Assembly: GCA_021904315.1 (NCBI GenBank)
Contig: CM038915.1
Location: forward strand, 13,020,001 to 13,084,000
From: Sphagnum magellanicum
Lineage: Eukaryota > Streptophyta > Sphagnopsida > Sphagnales > Sphagnaceae
Direction: 5' to 3'
Length of the DNA: 64,000 bases
Shown here: positions 35,051-46,429 of the stretch, piece by piece
Numbering within the stretch: position 1 is the first letter of the stretch
Layout: each line of letters opens with the position of its first letter
The notes under the pieces: model-generated
Databases searched by the model: none
What the model was told of the DNA's origin: nothing
Seen by the model: the letters and a program-made list of their open reading frames with translations, nothing else
Made by a program: the position numbers and the translations under genes

Positions 35051-36360
35051 GTTGCCTATGAACTTGTTCTAGGCACCCAAAATGACCTTTGACTTAAGTT
35101 GACCTAAATTGACCCTATACTTATGTGATGTAAGGTTGCATTTGTGTATAGATGCATTCATTGCATTGTGATGGATGCACAAATGTGGTGACATCCTTGG
35201 TTCAAATGTGATGGGTTCACATTTTCAAAACAAACACAATGGCTTGAAATGGGGCGAAATTCAATTTTCCATCCAAATTGGGGGTCAAACAAAATTCACT
35301 CTATGTTTGAATGAGGAGTGTATGCATTTTCTTTTTGCAAGGTTTACAAGTTTTCAAGGTTTTGGTGGATAGAAGGGGGACATTAGGGGCCAATTTTCAA
35401 CCTTTTCATGCAAGAGGTATGTGTGTGTGTGTGTGTTTTGACAAGGTTTGATGACATTGGTATGTGTTTGTCCTTTTTGAAGAAACAGGTAGAAAAGAGT
35501 TTCAAAACTTTTTTTTAATTTAAAAAAGAGCACACTCACTATTTTTTGTGGTTTTACAAGATTGTTCTATGTTATTGTAGAAAAGAGCTTCAATTTGTGT
35601 TATTTTGAAAAGAAAGTTAGAAGAGAATTTCAATTCCAATTTTATAAAAAAAATTTAGGCAGATTTTTTGTGTTGTTTTGAATAAAAAGGATATTAAATT
35701 CAATTGATTTGAAGAACGCTGTTACAAAATTTTGCAATCCTATGCAAGGTTGGTTCTTGATCATGGTGTCCACTATACAATCATTCTACTCATATATTGC
35801 AATTTTTTTTCATGCAAAAGAAATTGTTTACATCCTAAAATTAATTTGTTACAAACAAAAGGGTTGTTACTCAAGTTGTTTAACCTACTTTAAAGCACTT
35901 CTTTTCAAAGGAGCTTAATTATTTTGGGTTGAGGCTTCAATTTTGATTTTGTATGTGTGTGGTGTTTTGTGGAAGATACATGTTGTTAGAGGATTTAATT
36001 GTTTCTAGGAGTGGATGCAAAGTCTACATACTAATCATTTTATAGGGGTTGGTAGACATGGCATTCTTTGCAAGTATGATTATGTACCTATGTAACTTGG
36101 ATTAAACATTGCATAGTTATGTTTCATGATTCATACAAAATTATCATGGATCTTTTTAGGGATTGATGGTTTTGACCTACTTTAGACCATCTGAAATGGG
36201 AAGATCATGATAGTGTATGCAATATTAGATGTTGAGATGTCACACAATTGTTCTTTTCATTGTTGTGATTTGAATATAAGGCAAATGGGCAAGATTATGT
36301 CTATTTCTTTCAATACATATTTAGTGTATTGAAGTTTGAACATGTGCTAAATTTTACAAA
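35051..36360. other. Intergenic with a (GT)n run
   Basis: Contains a (GT) microsatellite near 35417-35436. No gene recognised. Confidence 0.45.
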
Positions 36361-36364
36361 TCTA

Positions 36365-36740
36365 TTTTTTGCATTATGGTTTGGTTTTTTTAAGGTTTAT
36401 GTGAAAGGTTTTTAGGGTTTTGTTTCTAGTTTAAAAGGCTTGTCATTGGGGTTTAGGTTTTATTAGCTTTAATTTTATAGTTTTAGGGGTTTTGTTTTGG
36501 GTGTAGGTATTTGTCATCAGGGTTTTTATATTTCAAGGTTTGCCTTTAAATGTTTATAGGGTTTAATTGTTTATTGATTAAGTCATAGGTTTTTTGGTAT
36601 GGTAAGGTATGTTTATGGGTTTTAAAGGTTTATTGGGGTCTATTTAGGTTTTCGGGGTTTTCCATGAAGGTTTAGGCTTTTTTGAGGATTTAAAATGCCG
36701 ATGTTTAGGGTTTTAGTTTTTTAGGGTTAGGATTGTTGAT
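36365..36740 (+). repeat. Degenerate telomere-like (TTTAGGG) minisatellite
   Basis: Repeated TTTAGGGTTTT, GGGTTTAGG and GGGGTTTTG-like words across ~375 bp on the + strand. They resemble decayed plant telomere repeats but not in perfect 7-bp register. Non-coding. Confidence 0.5.
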
Positions 36741-37890
36741 TGGATATTTTTAGAAATATACATAATCTGCTTTAAATCTCCTTTACAAGCATGGTATTGG
36801 TTTGGCCGTTTACACTTAGATAGATTGGGTTTTTGAGAGGTTTATTTTACGTAAAATAAGTAAGCAAAGCCTTTGTAGGCTTTGTTTTTTATATATAATT
36901 TTCACAGTTGACAGAAAAGTTATACTAATCATGTAGAACAAATGCAGTCGTGCCAAGCACTCATCATGGATTTCTCCACAAGATGCATGATGCATTGTGT
37001 TTAGTTTGATATCAAATATGGAACATTTTAATTTTCTTATGGAATCACAAGCAAGTGCCACACATCAACATTAAATTTATTTCAAGTTTTATAATTTAAC
37101 AACTAACAAAGGTAATGAAAAAATAGAATATTCATTGACTTCTTGTTCAATCATTGCATTTTAGTTGGTTGGTTGTTGCATACAATGTGAATTTTGGTGT
37201 GTACAATTCAAGGAGAAAGCAAATTACACAATTTATACTAAGCATTATCTAAAAGAATGTTGACATGACTTACAAAGTGGAGTACCTTATTCATTGTTCC
37301 AAGAGGAGATCTTGAAAGACTAGCTACAAAAGACATTGAAGGTATTGAAAATAGAGATTTTGAATGTAGTTGACTTAGGTATGTATGTGTTATAGTGTGT
37401 TAAAGTCTTGACACAATTGAAAACCACTGATGGACATGCACATGAAAATGTGCTAATTAAACAAAGGCCAAGACTAATTGATGATTCTATGTTCTCATTT
37501 CTTGTTAACCTTTCTCATGTTAGTTCTTTTCTTGAAGACGATGTAGTTCGATTAAGTAGTCGTCATTCAAGTTTTGTATTTGGTTGTGAGTGTATCAAAT
37601 GAACCCCTTTTAAAGAGGCTGGAATATATAGACCAAGGCTAAAATGATGCAACAACAATATAATAACATTATAAATATGGCCAAATAATTGAAGACAAAT
37701 AACAATGAGTAAGATGCATTTCTTATGAAGCAAGATGCATTTTTTTTGCTCCTTTAAACTAAATCTTAATCATGAAAAACACAATGTTGCAAAGATCATG
37801 AATCTTACAATGAGTAGATATCTAGGTTGCATTATCAATGATGAGTTCAAGCAACAATTGTAGGCAGTAAATGTTTTTGTAACAACACTC

Positions 37891-38184
37891 CTATTTACAA
37901 AACCATGCATTATCACCACTATCTCCATTGTTGTTTTGGACATGCTCATAAAAATACCCATCAAAGCTGGGCTCCAAGCTTTGGCTCCATAGGTCATTGC
38001 TTCTGTCTCTATTGTTGTGGACATGCTTAGAAAAACACACACTGAAATTGAGCTTCAAACTTTGGCTTTTCATTTGTGGTGCTTTGCTAGTGATGCTCAC
38101 ACATTGTAAAAGATAAAGTGATAAAAAGAAGTGTTTGATTGTGTGAAATAGAATTTGCCTCACAGACCTTTTTGGAGCTTTCAT
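37891..38184 (-). CDS. Doubtful 97-aa ORF with an internal two-fold repeat
   Basis: ATG at 38184-38182, stop at 37893-37891. The translation starts MKAPKRSVRQILFHTIKHFF and ends with two related ~27-residue units: one has QSLKLNFSVCFSKHVHNN, the next QSLEPSFDGYFYEHVQNN. A TATA-like CTTTATAAAAAG sits only ~20 bp upstream, too close for this ATG if used. I do not recognise the protein. It may be an exon (a GT follows TGGTTTT), a duplicated non-coding word that happens to be open, or a small species-specific gene. Confidence 0.25.
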   Translation of the reverse strand: MKAPKRSVRQILFHTIKHFFLSLYLLQCVSITSKAPQMKSQSLKLNFSVCFSKHVHNNRDRSNDLWSQSLEPSFDGYFYEHVQNNNGDSGDNAWFCK

Positions 38185-38299
38185 GGGCTTTGGGTTTGGG
38201 CACTTTTTATAAAGACAAACACATAGTGTTATTGTGAAATCTTGGAAAAACTTTGGAAACCTAAAAACCTTGTTGAAAAAAAACACACACACACACCTA

Positions 38300-40030
38300 C
38301 CTCTTGCTCGAAAAAGTTGAAAATCTGTTAGTGCTAAGTTGTTTGATTAACCCTAGTGATTTGTTTGGAGAAAACTTTTGCCTTATCATGGATTTTAAAC
38401 TTTGTAATATATTTTTCAATTTGACCAAGATGGGAATGTCTCAAGAACATTGTACAAGCTATATTGGTTGACATTGTGCATGTTCTTTGGTTGATAATTC
38501 ATTGGCATGCTTAGCAATCACAAACCCATAAAATTATAACATGTTGAACAAACCATTTGATTACATGTTAAGCCAACATTCAAACTCCCAAGTGGCCTGA
38601 TTAAGTTAGTTTCCAGGATTTATACTTCAATTATGTCTATTCTGCGCCTTTTACACAAAAATAAATATTCTTTTTATTGACTTGTACATCACAAGAGTTG
38701 CACAAATTTTGATAAATACAAGAGACTAAAAGAGGTCGTCAAGTGAGTTAAGACATTGACAAAAATGGAAGAAATCTCTTTGGTTGGACAAGTGCATTGG
38801 TATCGGCTTGAAAATGTTGCCTTTGACCAAATTTTATTATTACAATAACCTTTTATATCACTTTGAATTGTTTAATAGCATTATAATCTAGGACCAATGT
38901 TAAACAAATAACCTTAAATTTGACATCTGGGTGATTGTGAACAATTTTTGGAAGGTTCTATCTGAAAATAACAAGGTATAGAGGTGTTGAAATGCTCACT
39001 AGGTCACCATAACTTAACAAAACTATACATGTTTTGATATGTTTGAAGATCATGATTAATAAATTAAAAGGGTTAATTCATGCTGAATTCAATTGTTGTT
39101 GTGATTCAAAGATTAATTTGAAGAAATTGAGTACAAAACATTCACTAACAGCTGTTGAGAAGTTCAAACAAAAATCATATTATGTATCAGAGGGGATAGT
39201 GTGTAAGGAGAAAAGAACTCTGTTGTGTGGATGTTGTCTGGTCATAGGCAATCTTGGGTTTTAGGAATCAAGTAGGAGTTAAGAGCAAAAGAAATTTTGC
39301 TTCTTGAACAATTTAATTGCATTTGGATTGCCAAATAGCCTTTCAACATGAATGTTATTATACATTAGTGGGAAATTGGTTTGTAGGTGTGGATTTGAAG
39401 CAAACGACTTAAGGCATAATAAACAGCCTTTGTGTAAGGTCAGGAGGACACATAGATTGCAAGCACAAAACATTCTACAAAACATACATTTTCTAACACT
39501 ACCTATCAAAATGGTTTGAACATTGTGTCTTGACCAACTTCATAATAAAAAGTGCTTAATCTGCCCATACTCTGGGTGTGTTTACTGGGTTTTAGAAAAA
39601 GATAAGGATCACCAAGTGATTGCATGCTTTTCGAATACCAGAACATTTGCATTACAGACTCTAGTGGCACGGACCATCATCACATTAGACACTCAGCCCG
39701 TGACCCTTGGAAGGCCTACAACAACACGACTATTCAAGGAATGCAACCTTGACATGATAGGAAATCTTGACCTCAACTTCTAACTGAATGCAGCAAGTGC
39801 AGAAAATGCTGTGAACACTTTGAACACAATTTGAACACTGAGATGTGTCACATTGAAAGGGATGTGAAATATGCACAGTACCTTGGGGCCTCAAACATAA
39901 AGTTTGGAAGAAAACAAACATCCTCAGGTTGTTGTCATCATGAAAATGTTTCCAAGACTCCTGCCAGAGTTGCAACATGGTACTTGGTTCCCACATTAGG
40001 CAATGAAGAGCAAAATTATGGCTGAACTTG
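38300..40030. other. Intergenic downstream of the bZIP gene
   Basis: No recognised domain in any frame. Open stretches such as 39034-39264 (+) lack motifs. The 3' end of the bZIP transcript may reach into the upper part, but I see no clear AATAAA on the - strand. Confidence 0.35.
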
Positions 40031-40356
40031 GCAGAATGACATCTGGTTTGGAAAGAGGACCCAATAACCCACCAGGCTTATCAGACTCTGACACTGACTC
40101 ATTATCAATCTGCACAGTACTTCACAGTTCGAGGCACTCAGATGCTAACATTGCCAACAGCTGAGGAAAGACTAACTAATCAAGTAACACCAATTGCTGT
40201 TGCTGCTATCCATGTACATCATCATCAAGCTGTCATCTTAGAGCAATGGGTTCTAAAATTCCTGCGCTGGTAATACTGGCATCCAGGCCTCAACATTCCA
40301 GACTTCTTGAAAAAGGGCATTCAATAATGGAGCCACTGAGAGAGCTGAGCAGAAAG
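40030..40356 (-). other. Likely 3' UTR of the bZIP gene
   Basis: Lies directly downstream of the last exon, has gene-like base composition and no repeat. The poly(A) site is not identifiable by eye. Confidence 0.35.
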
Positions 40357-40395
40357 CTACAATGAAGGAATTGGAGAAAGGGGTGGGAGCTGTTG
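40357..40395 (-). other. In-frame fourth C-terminal repeat after the bZIP stop
   Basis: Beyond TAG (40398-40396) the same frame reads QQLPPLSPIPSL and then TAG (40359-40357). LPPLSP repeats the start of the preceding C-terminal units, so the first TAG probably arose from CAG by one transition and shortened the protein by 13 residues. Confidence 0.7.
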
Positions 40396-43205
40396 CTACT
40401 GGGAGCCCAGATCCACCTTGCTGAAATGCTGTAGTTGTAGCTCATAGCCTGTTGGAGAAAGTGGTGGGAGCTGCTGCTGCTGCTGATGATGATGGGCACC
40501 CAGATCCAGCTTGCTAAATTGCTGTTTTAAAAGTTCATAGCCTGTTGGAAAAAGAGGTGAATGCTGCTGCTGGGGCCCCAGATCCCACTTGCTGAACTTC
40601 TTTTGTGGAATGTCAAAACCTGGTGGAGAGAGAGGTGGCAGCTGCTGCTGATGTTGGTATGATAGTCTCTCCACCTCCTTCATCAAGGCTTCACTGTGAG
40701 CTGCAAACAGAAAAGACACATGCTCAGACAATGTTTCATAACTTTCACATTTGTCCATGAGACTAATGTCCCAAAAACCAAAACCTTCATTGAGTAACAA
40801 GGTGATAAAGTCTACAGGAAAGTCTGCCTCTAAAGCCAAGGACAGAGCTTGGGCATGGATTGAAGATCTGAACCCAAGCACTTTCCTGCAAGCAACAAGC
40901 TGTCATGAGACTGCAGAATACAAAATACAAAAAAATACTCACCTTCTTTGATCCGTTGGGTTTGTCCAAGAGTTGCCAACTTTTGTTTCAGGATAACGTT
41001 TTCAGCAGTCATCACTGCTCTCCGATGATCATACAAACTGAGCTGCTGTGAAAGAGAGGTGACCTCAGTCTGCAATCCAGGAGAAGCATCCTCAGGATCA
41101 AAAATAATATAGATTCAACTTGACCACACCTAGGTTAGAATCAAAACTACTGCACGTATATTCTTCAAGGTGATGGTTTGCATACCTGTAGTGCATTCAC
41201 ACTCATTTCTAGCTCAGAGATATACTGCAACTTCCTCACCCGCGATCTCTGAGCTGATTGCCTGTTCGCAAGAATCCTGTGAAAGAATGCTGCAGTCAAA
41301 TCAATTATATGCTCTAAAGACCATGCTGCATGGAACCCAAGCCAGCTCACAAGTACTTAGCATAGTAATCATTGCCAGAAATGAGGACAATTTACCAGAC
41401 TCAGAATCCTAGTCAGCCCAGATATACTACCCTTGAGGGCAAATTGCACATCAAAGGATCACACATTAGAACAAGCAAAAATGGGCTGTACAAAGTACAA
41501 AACCATGTCAAAAGAGTGACAACAGATACAATTGAAGTGATGAGCAAGAATGGCCTTTCCCCATATTCACAATAGAAGTGCCTGTTCATAAACAATCTTG
41601 TCATCTGAGAGACACAACTCAGCTGGCTAGAATCACTTCATGTTCTATACATTCCAGGAAATTGGAAAAGTTTCCCTCTTTAACCAATTCACAACCCTTG
41701 AGGGAAGGCCAGAAACACTACCCTTAAAGCAAAATGCACCCCAAAGGATCACACATTAGAATAAGCAACAAAGGCTTTACAAGGTACAACATTATGACAA
41801 AAGAATGAACATTACATTGAAGAGTGACAATTTAGCCATCTTGACATTAGAAATCATACTGTACACATACAAATATAGTCATCTGGGATCCACAATCAGC
41901 TGGCTAGAATTTCACAAACCTAGCTTAATAATATTTGACTAATCAAATTCCAGACCATCAGAATGCTGGTTGCAGCGGCAATTACAAAAGAGGTCCTGTC
42001 CTGTAACTGATTGCCAGAGTTAGCAAATAACTGTACATGAAACTCACCGCTTTGCTTTCTTGGGATCCAGACTCGGATCAATCTGCTCAGATGTTGTTTG
42101 TGTATCCTCCTGTTGTCCTTGGTGAGAACAATCACCCTCCCTCATGTTTGGAACTTGAGCCTCACTTTTACACTTCCCCAGGCTTACTCTCTGCTCATCA
42201 TTGGATCCTTCACTGTGGCTATTACTATCAGAAATACTCTCAGCATTTACATTGGTTGGCTTTTGTTTTCTCAAATTTTCCCAGACTACTGTATTGTTTG
42301 AAGAGCCATGGAGTGAGTTCCTAAGCAGATGTCTCATGCCCCTCTCCAAGGTCCAGTTGTCACCAGATGAACTGGGTCTCACTGCATTAGCAATCATAGC
42401 CCTAGAGGCCACAGTACCCTCAGCTCCCTGCTTGGGTTGCCTCTGGAAAGGTTCCATCTTGGCAAGCACAGAAACAAGCTGTTCTTCGTCCAGCCTATTA
42501 ATGCTGCAGATAAATCAACCCATCATGTCAAAATTCCATTGAGCTCTATATTGCAAGCCCTCTGAGATTTGGAGAGACCCAGAGCCTTCTCACATACCCA
42601 GCACAATGTAGACTGCATCTGCACAGAGTTGGTAATTCTTTTCTGCTACAATGCCAAATTTGCTTGAGGTTTTTATTGGAACCCAGGTCTATATTTCCTT
42701 GCAAATAATGAATGTCTGCTGAGATGGCTCACCTGTTGTAGTCTGGAATCACATTCCTCAACATATGAGCACCACGAGCACCACACACATATTCCTCCTC
42801 AGCAGTGGATTGGCCTGCAACAATGCTTTTGAAGTCATAAGGGCTTTCCTGGAATGCAGCTGAATCACTAGAAGATCGCCGATGTGAGCCCTTCTTAACT
42901 GTAGCAACAATATCTCCATCAGGTGACTCCAGAATCTCCTCCAACCATGGACGCTGCAACTGTGGTAGATACCCAGCAGAAGGGGTGCGTTTGTGGCTGC
43001 TGCCATGAGATGGGAAGCTTGAATGCACATTGAATATGTTACCACCTTCAAACAAGCTTGATCCCCCAAACATTGAGTAACCAGGGCTTTTCGGCGGCAA
43101 GTGTGCTGAATTGCTCATGGGATGAGACCAGTCGATCGATCGTCCCTCCCCTCTTCCTGAAGAAAGGCTATCCATGCTGATAGACAGATCGCGACAATGG
43201 GGCAT
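40396..43205 (-). CDS. bZIP transcription factor, plant group E-like (five exons)
   Basis: Nuclear DNA-binding regulator. Exons on the - strand: 43205-42733, 42503-42048, 41276-41186, 41069-40943, 40700-40396; 1452 nt, 483 aa. All four introns are GT-AG and phases close exactly. Domains: LPPK (36-39) and PWLEEILE (86-93), as in group E/I N-termini; HKRTPS (71-76) and HRRSSS (108-113), both HxRxxS; basic region DPKKAKR then ILANRQSAQRSRVRKLQYI (304-329) with N314-x7-R322; zipper positions L332, L339, L346, Y353, M360, L367, L374; then AHSEALMKEVERL (383-395). AQRSRVRKLQYI points to group E (Arabidopsis bZIP34/bZIP61) rather than group I. The group E zipper Pro is Gln348 here. The C-terminus is a three-fold repeat (403-483). 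Start: ATG at 43205 chosen; ATGs at 43175 and, in frame, 43349 are alternatives. Confidence 0.93.
41400..41915 (-). repeat. Tandem duplication inside bZIP intron 2
   Basis: 41425-41632 and 41690-41912 share, in order, CTACCCTT-A, AAAGGATCACACATTAGAA-AAGC, TACAA-GTACAA, and the end CAGCTGGCTAGAAT. Copies are diverged with small indels. The intron is 771 bp, much longer than the other three (229, 116, 242), because of this. Confidence 0.7.
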
Positions 43206-45940
43206 ACAACCTGTCCAGCAGCAGAAGTTGATGAGAATCAGTAGAAGAGAGAAGCAGCAGCTGGAGGATTCGAGTGCTCCATGCCCTCCTCCTCCAAATC
43301 TGATAAACAGTACAAATGAAAGTCTAACTAAACACTCTTGGAGTATCATGTACAGTTTCTATGCAAAGCAAAGAGTCCATCAGGCATATGATCACCAAAT
43401 AACAAGTCTGTGCACCATTTGGTCAGTCTACCTGGTGTACAAGCAATAAAACATGACACAAAAGCAGCAATATGAAAAATTCTAAAAACTGAAAACATAC
43501 AGAAGTTGCTTGCAAATCACAATGTTATTACAGCTTTTTTCTCATGGCATACATACAGAGAACAAGGCAGCATGTGTAGATGAAACTGAAATTAGGTCAG
43601 CAATCAGCAAATTCCATAAGCTTCAGCAAAACAAAAGCTGAACACATGAAATGGTGAAACCCCCACCCAGCCACCCACACACAGCATGCAGTTGGAGCAA
43701 GCAACATCACCTTCCTCTAGTCGCTGAATTTTGCATATTGGCATTTTGCAAAGGCAGAGGAGGAATGGCTTGTGCAGAGCAAATACAATCAGCAGCTATC
43801 ATTACAAGTAAGGATCAGGAACATGAAAGTGGAGCATCCCCAGTCTGTTGCAGTAGTCACTAACCTTGTGATAAAGAGGCAGATCAACACAAGAGTTTGT
43901 GTTGGGTCAGATTGAAAAGAGAGAACTTGGACAGTCTGATGATTGATTAGAGGGAACTTTGATCAAAAAGTGAGGTTCCACTCTTCTCTTGTTGCTCCTC
44001 CATGCAAACGCCAATACATACAATAATCGCTATTTGGTGAAGCAGCATTTTCTCTTTTGTTTCTTCTTCTTGCAGGCATGCAATCCTTAGAATGCTTGCT
44101 TCCGTGAAGAGCAGCGGCTTAGTTTCTCCAGTAACAGATCCCTTCAACTGTAATCACAAAGAAAGAATCACTCCTGCTTTGGATTTATGCCCTTTATTAT
44201 CTGATGCGCGCTGCATCCACATGCAAAAACGTATGCTTCTATCTTGATAAGATTCACAATAATTCAGGATCGACATCTTGGAAGACACCCTTGGCAGTCA
44301 TCACCAGTAGTCCGTCCCCCTGAGGAGGCAACAACAAGACGCCCGACCGAGAGAAGCTGAAAGCGCTCGACCTGCGACGACAATTGTCGGAGGATCTATT
44401 GCTTGCCCGTATGTGCTACTGCAGCGTGTCTGGATCGATATCAGCGTTGTTTCTTCTGATCATCACCTCCGCTTATTCATCGCCATCACTTTTTCTGCAG
44501 ACTAAGTTTCACGAACGACGCTGTCTCATTGTTCTAATCAGAAGAAGCTTCCAGCATCAGCCACTGAAGAACAACAATATCATAATACGAGGAGAACACT
44601 TCTTCCAAGGACGAGAGAGAGAGAGAGAGAGAGAGAGAGGTGTTGGCAACAACGCCTGGCTTGGCCGAGGGAAGAGAGAGAGAGAAAAGAACCATCGGCG
44701 TTGTGTTATCGTTGCATCCCAAAATTGTGAACTCTCTTGTTCCAGAAGACCGTTATTCCTGGCGGAAGTCTTCAAATGTACGCGTTCTTTCTCTAATGGC
44801 TGTGCTTGTCGTTGTCGCTATAGAAGAACTGCAGCGGCAGCGAGAGACGCTGTCTTCTCTCTTCTCTCCAACATGAAATTGCTACTTGTAAAAGACTACG
44901 TAAGAACGCAAACGAACAAACGGGCGCCACGCGCATACACAGACGAAGTGCACAAGCACTTCAAAAAATCAGCTCAGCACTACACCAAGTTCTCGATGTG
45001 CATCACACATGAAGAAGACATCTCTATCTCTCTCCCCCCCCGCTGCTTCCAGTGACTTTCGAGAAGAAGAAGAAGCAGCTCCTCCAATGCCACGAACTGA
45101 ACTTCTCAAAGACTACATTTCTAGCTAAAACCTCGAACATCGATCGCGCAACAAATGAAGTAGATACTTAATCTTCTTCAAAATCGTCTATACAAAGGTC
45201 GTCCTACCAGCAGCAGCAGCAACAGCATCGGATCAGTTGTAAAACCTGTCGTCGCCACAGCTCCTCCATACCTCACTAGATCAACATCGTCATCGTCATC
45301 GTATATTAGTACTCCGATCGCCTCCTCGCAATCATCAAGCTGTCCTCGTCATTGCTCAATGGCCTCAGAGACGACAACAGAGACACACTACTGCTACATA
45401 CACACACCAGTAACAACAAAAACAAAATCACGAAAGAAAGAAAGAAAGAAACGCCTAAAACTACAAAACCTCCCACTAACTCTTCTTCTTTCCTATTTCA
45501 TCAAGCCTTTCCAAATCTTCCTCCTCGTCAGGAAGAAAGAGAAGCCAAAACCACGACGCCTCCTCCTCCTCCTCCTCAATCCCTCCCTCAACAACACTAC
45601 GTCTCACCTCCTCAAAGACCTTTGGTAAGAGAAACAATCGCATCGAATCCCTCTCTCCTACTTCGCCTCCTCCTTCCACAACCAGGATTCTTTCTTTCCC
45701 CAAACCTCAAGCTGCCACTCCCACTCCATCACGACTTCCAACACACTACTAGACTCTCTCCTTACCCAAAAAGCTCTCAAAATCAGCAACACATAAGAAG
45801 AGGAGAGGAGAGGCGACAAGACCACTCACAAGCATCAAACCAAGGCAGAAAAACAGGAAAGGAGGAAACAGAAGAAGCGACAACAACGCTTCCCTCTCCA
45901 CTTCCTCTCCAGAAAACAAACCAAAAAAAAAAAAAAAGAG
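43206..45940 (-). promoter_or_regulatory. bZIP leader/promoter region, pyrimidine- and purine-rich
   Basis: Higher-complexity DNA than the rest of the window. A (GA)n run at about 44614-44639 reads (TC)n on the gene strand, common in plant 5' leaders. From about 45400 to 45900 the + strand is rich in CTCC/ACAAC, suggesting a divergent leader or simple-sequence bias. Long open frames here (44384-45055 and 45352-45948, +) start at non-ATG codons or are low-complexity, so I do not call them genes. No clear TATA box on the - strand. Confidence 0.4.
43238..43282 (-). promoter_or_regulatory. Candidate 14-codon upstream ORF of the bZIP mRNA
   Basis: ATG (43282-43280) gives MEHSNPPAAASLFY then TGA (43240-43238), 33 nt before the chosen start, in a different frame. 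It counts as a uORF only if the mRNA 5' end lies upstream. A good acceptor (TGTTTATCAG) just upstream at about 43300 suggests a 5' UTR exon begins there. Confidence 0.4.
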
Positions 45941-45944
45941 TAAA

Positions 45945-46286
45945 ATGAAGGAAACAGCGGAAGAACATGGGTTTGACAAGAAGAAGAAGCTCCTTCTTCT
46001 CCTCCTCCTCCTCACCTTTGCAATGTTTGTTTTTTCCTTCGCGACAACTGTTCCTCGCGAGACAAGCGAAAAGCGCGCACACAAAACCCACAACGCACAC
46101 AACACTACTGTAGCTCAGCGTTGGTTTTTTACAGGCGAAATTTTATTTTCGTTTTTTCTAATTTTGGCGAAAATCAATGGATTGGGGACGGTTTCAATCG
46201 CCAAATTTGAGAAAAACAGTAAAATTGCCACATCTCTATACCTAGTTGGTTTTTCAGTGTGCCTGTGGGTTTGTAGCCAGATTTAG
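45945..46286 (+). CDS. Doubtful 113-aa ORF with signal-anchor-like start
   Basis: ATG at 45945 after a CT-rich stretch and an A15 tract. It starts MKETAEEHGFDKKKK, then a Leu8 run continuing TFAMFVFSFATTV: a lysine cluster followed by a hydrophobic segment, as in signal anchors. A second hydrophobic segment lies near the end. The Leu run is coded by a CTC/CTT repeat, so chance openness is likely. No family is recognised. It would be divergent from the bZIP gene. Confidence 0.22.
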   Translation: MKETAEEHGFDKKKKLLLLLLLLTFAMFVFSFATTVPRETSEKRAHKTHNAHNTTVAQRWFFTGEILFSFFLILAKINGLGTVSIAKFEKNSKIATSLYLVGFSVCLWVCSQI

Positions 46287-46429
46287 CCGGCTAAATCTAC
46301 TTAGGAATTATCGCCATTTTTGTTACATCTTTTTATGGATGATCGCCACTTCAGCTTCATTAAATAAATTCCTGAAAAAAAAAACACTGCTGTAGCTGCT
46401 GCCCTATCCCTTTGTGTACACGCAAGCGG

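Noticed and set aside
38281-38300. (AC)n run as a Z-DNA or regulatory element
   Set aside because: An ordinary short microsatellite with no supporting context.
44384-45055. 223-codon open frame on the + strand
   Set aside because: Its start is not ATG, it contains a (GA)n-coded RERERERE run and no domain. It overlaps the probable leader of the bZIP gene on the other strand.
45352-45948. 198-codon open frame on the + strand
   Set aside because: Non-ATG start, and low-complexity Pro/Thr/Lys sequence from CT- and A-rich simple sequence.
45749-46105. - strand open frame rich in Phe/Leu/Arg
   Set aside because: Arises from the same purine-rich simple sequence read in reverse; no domain.
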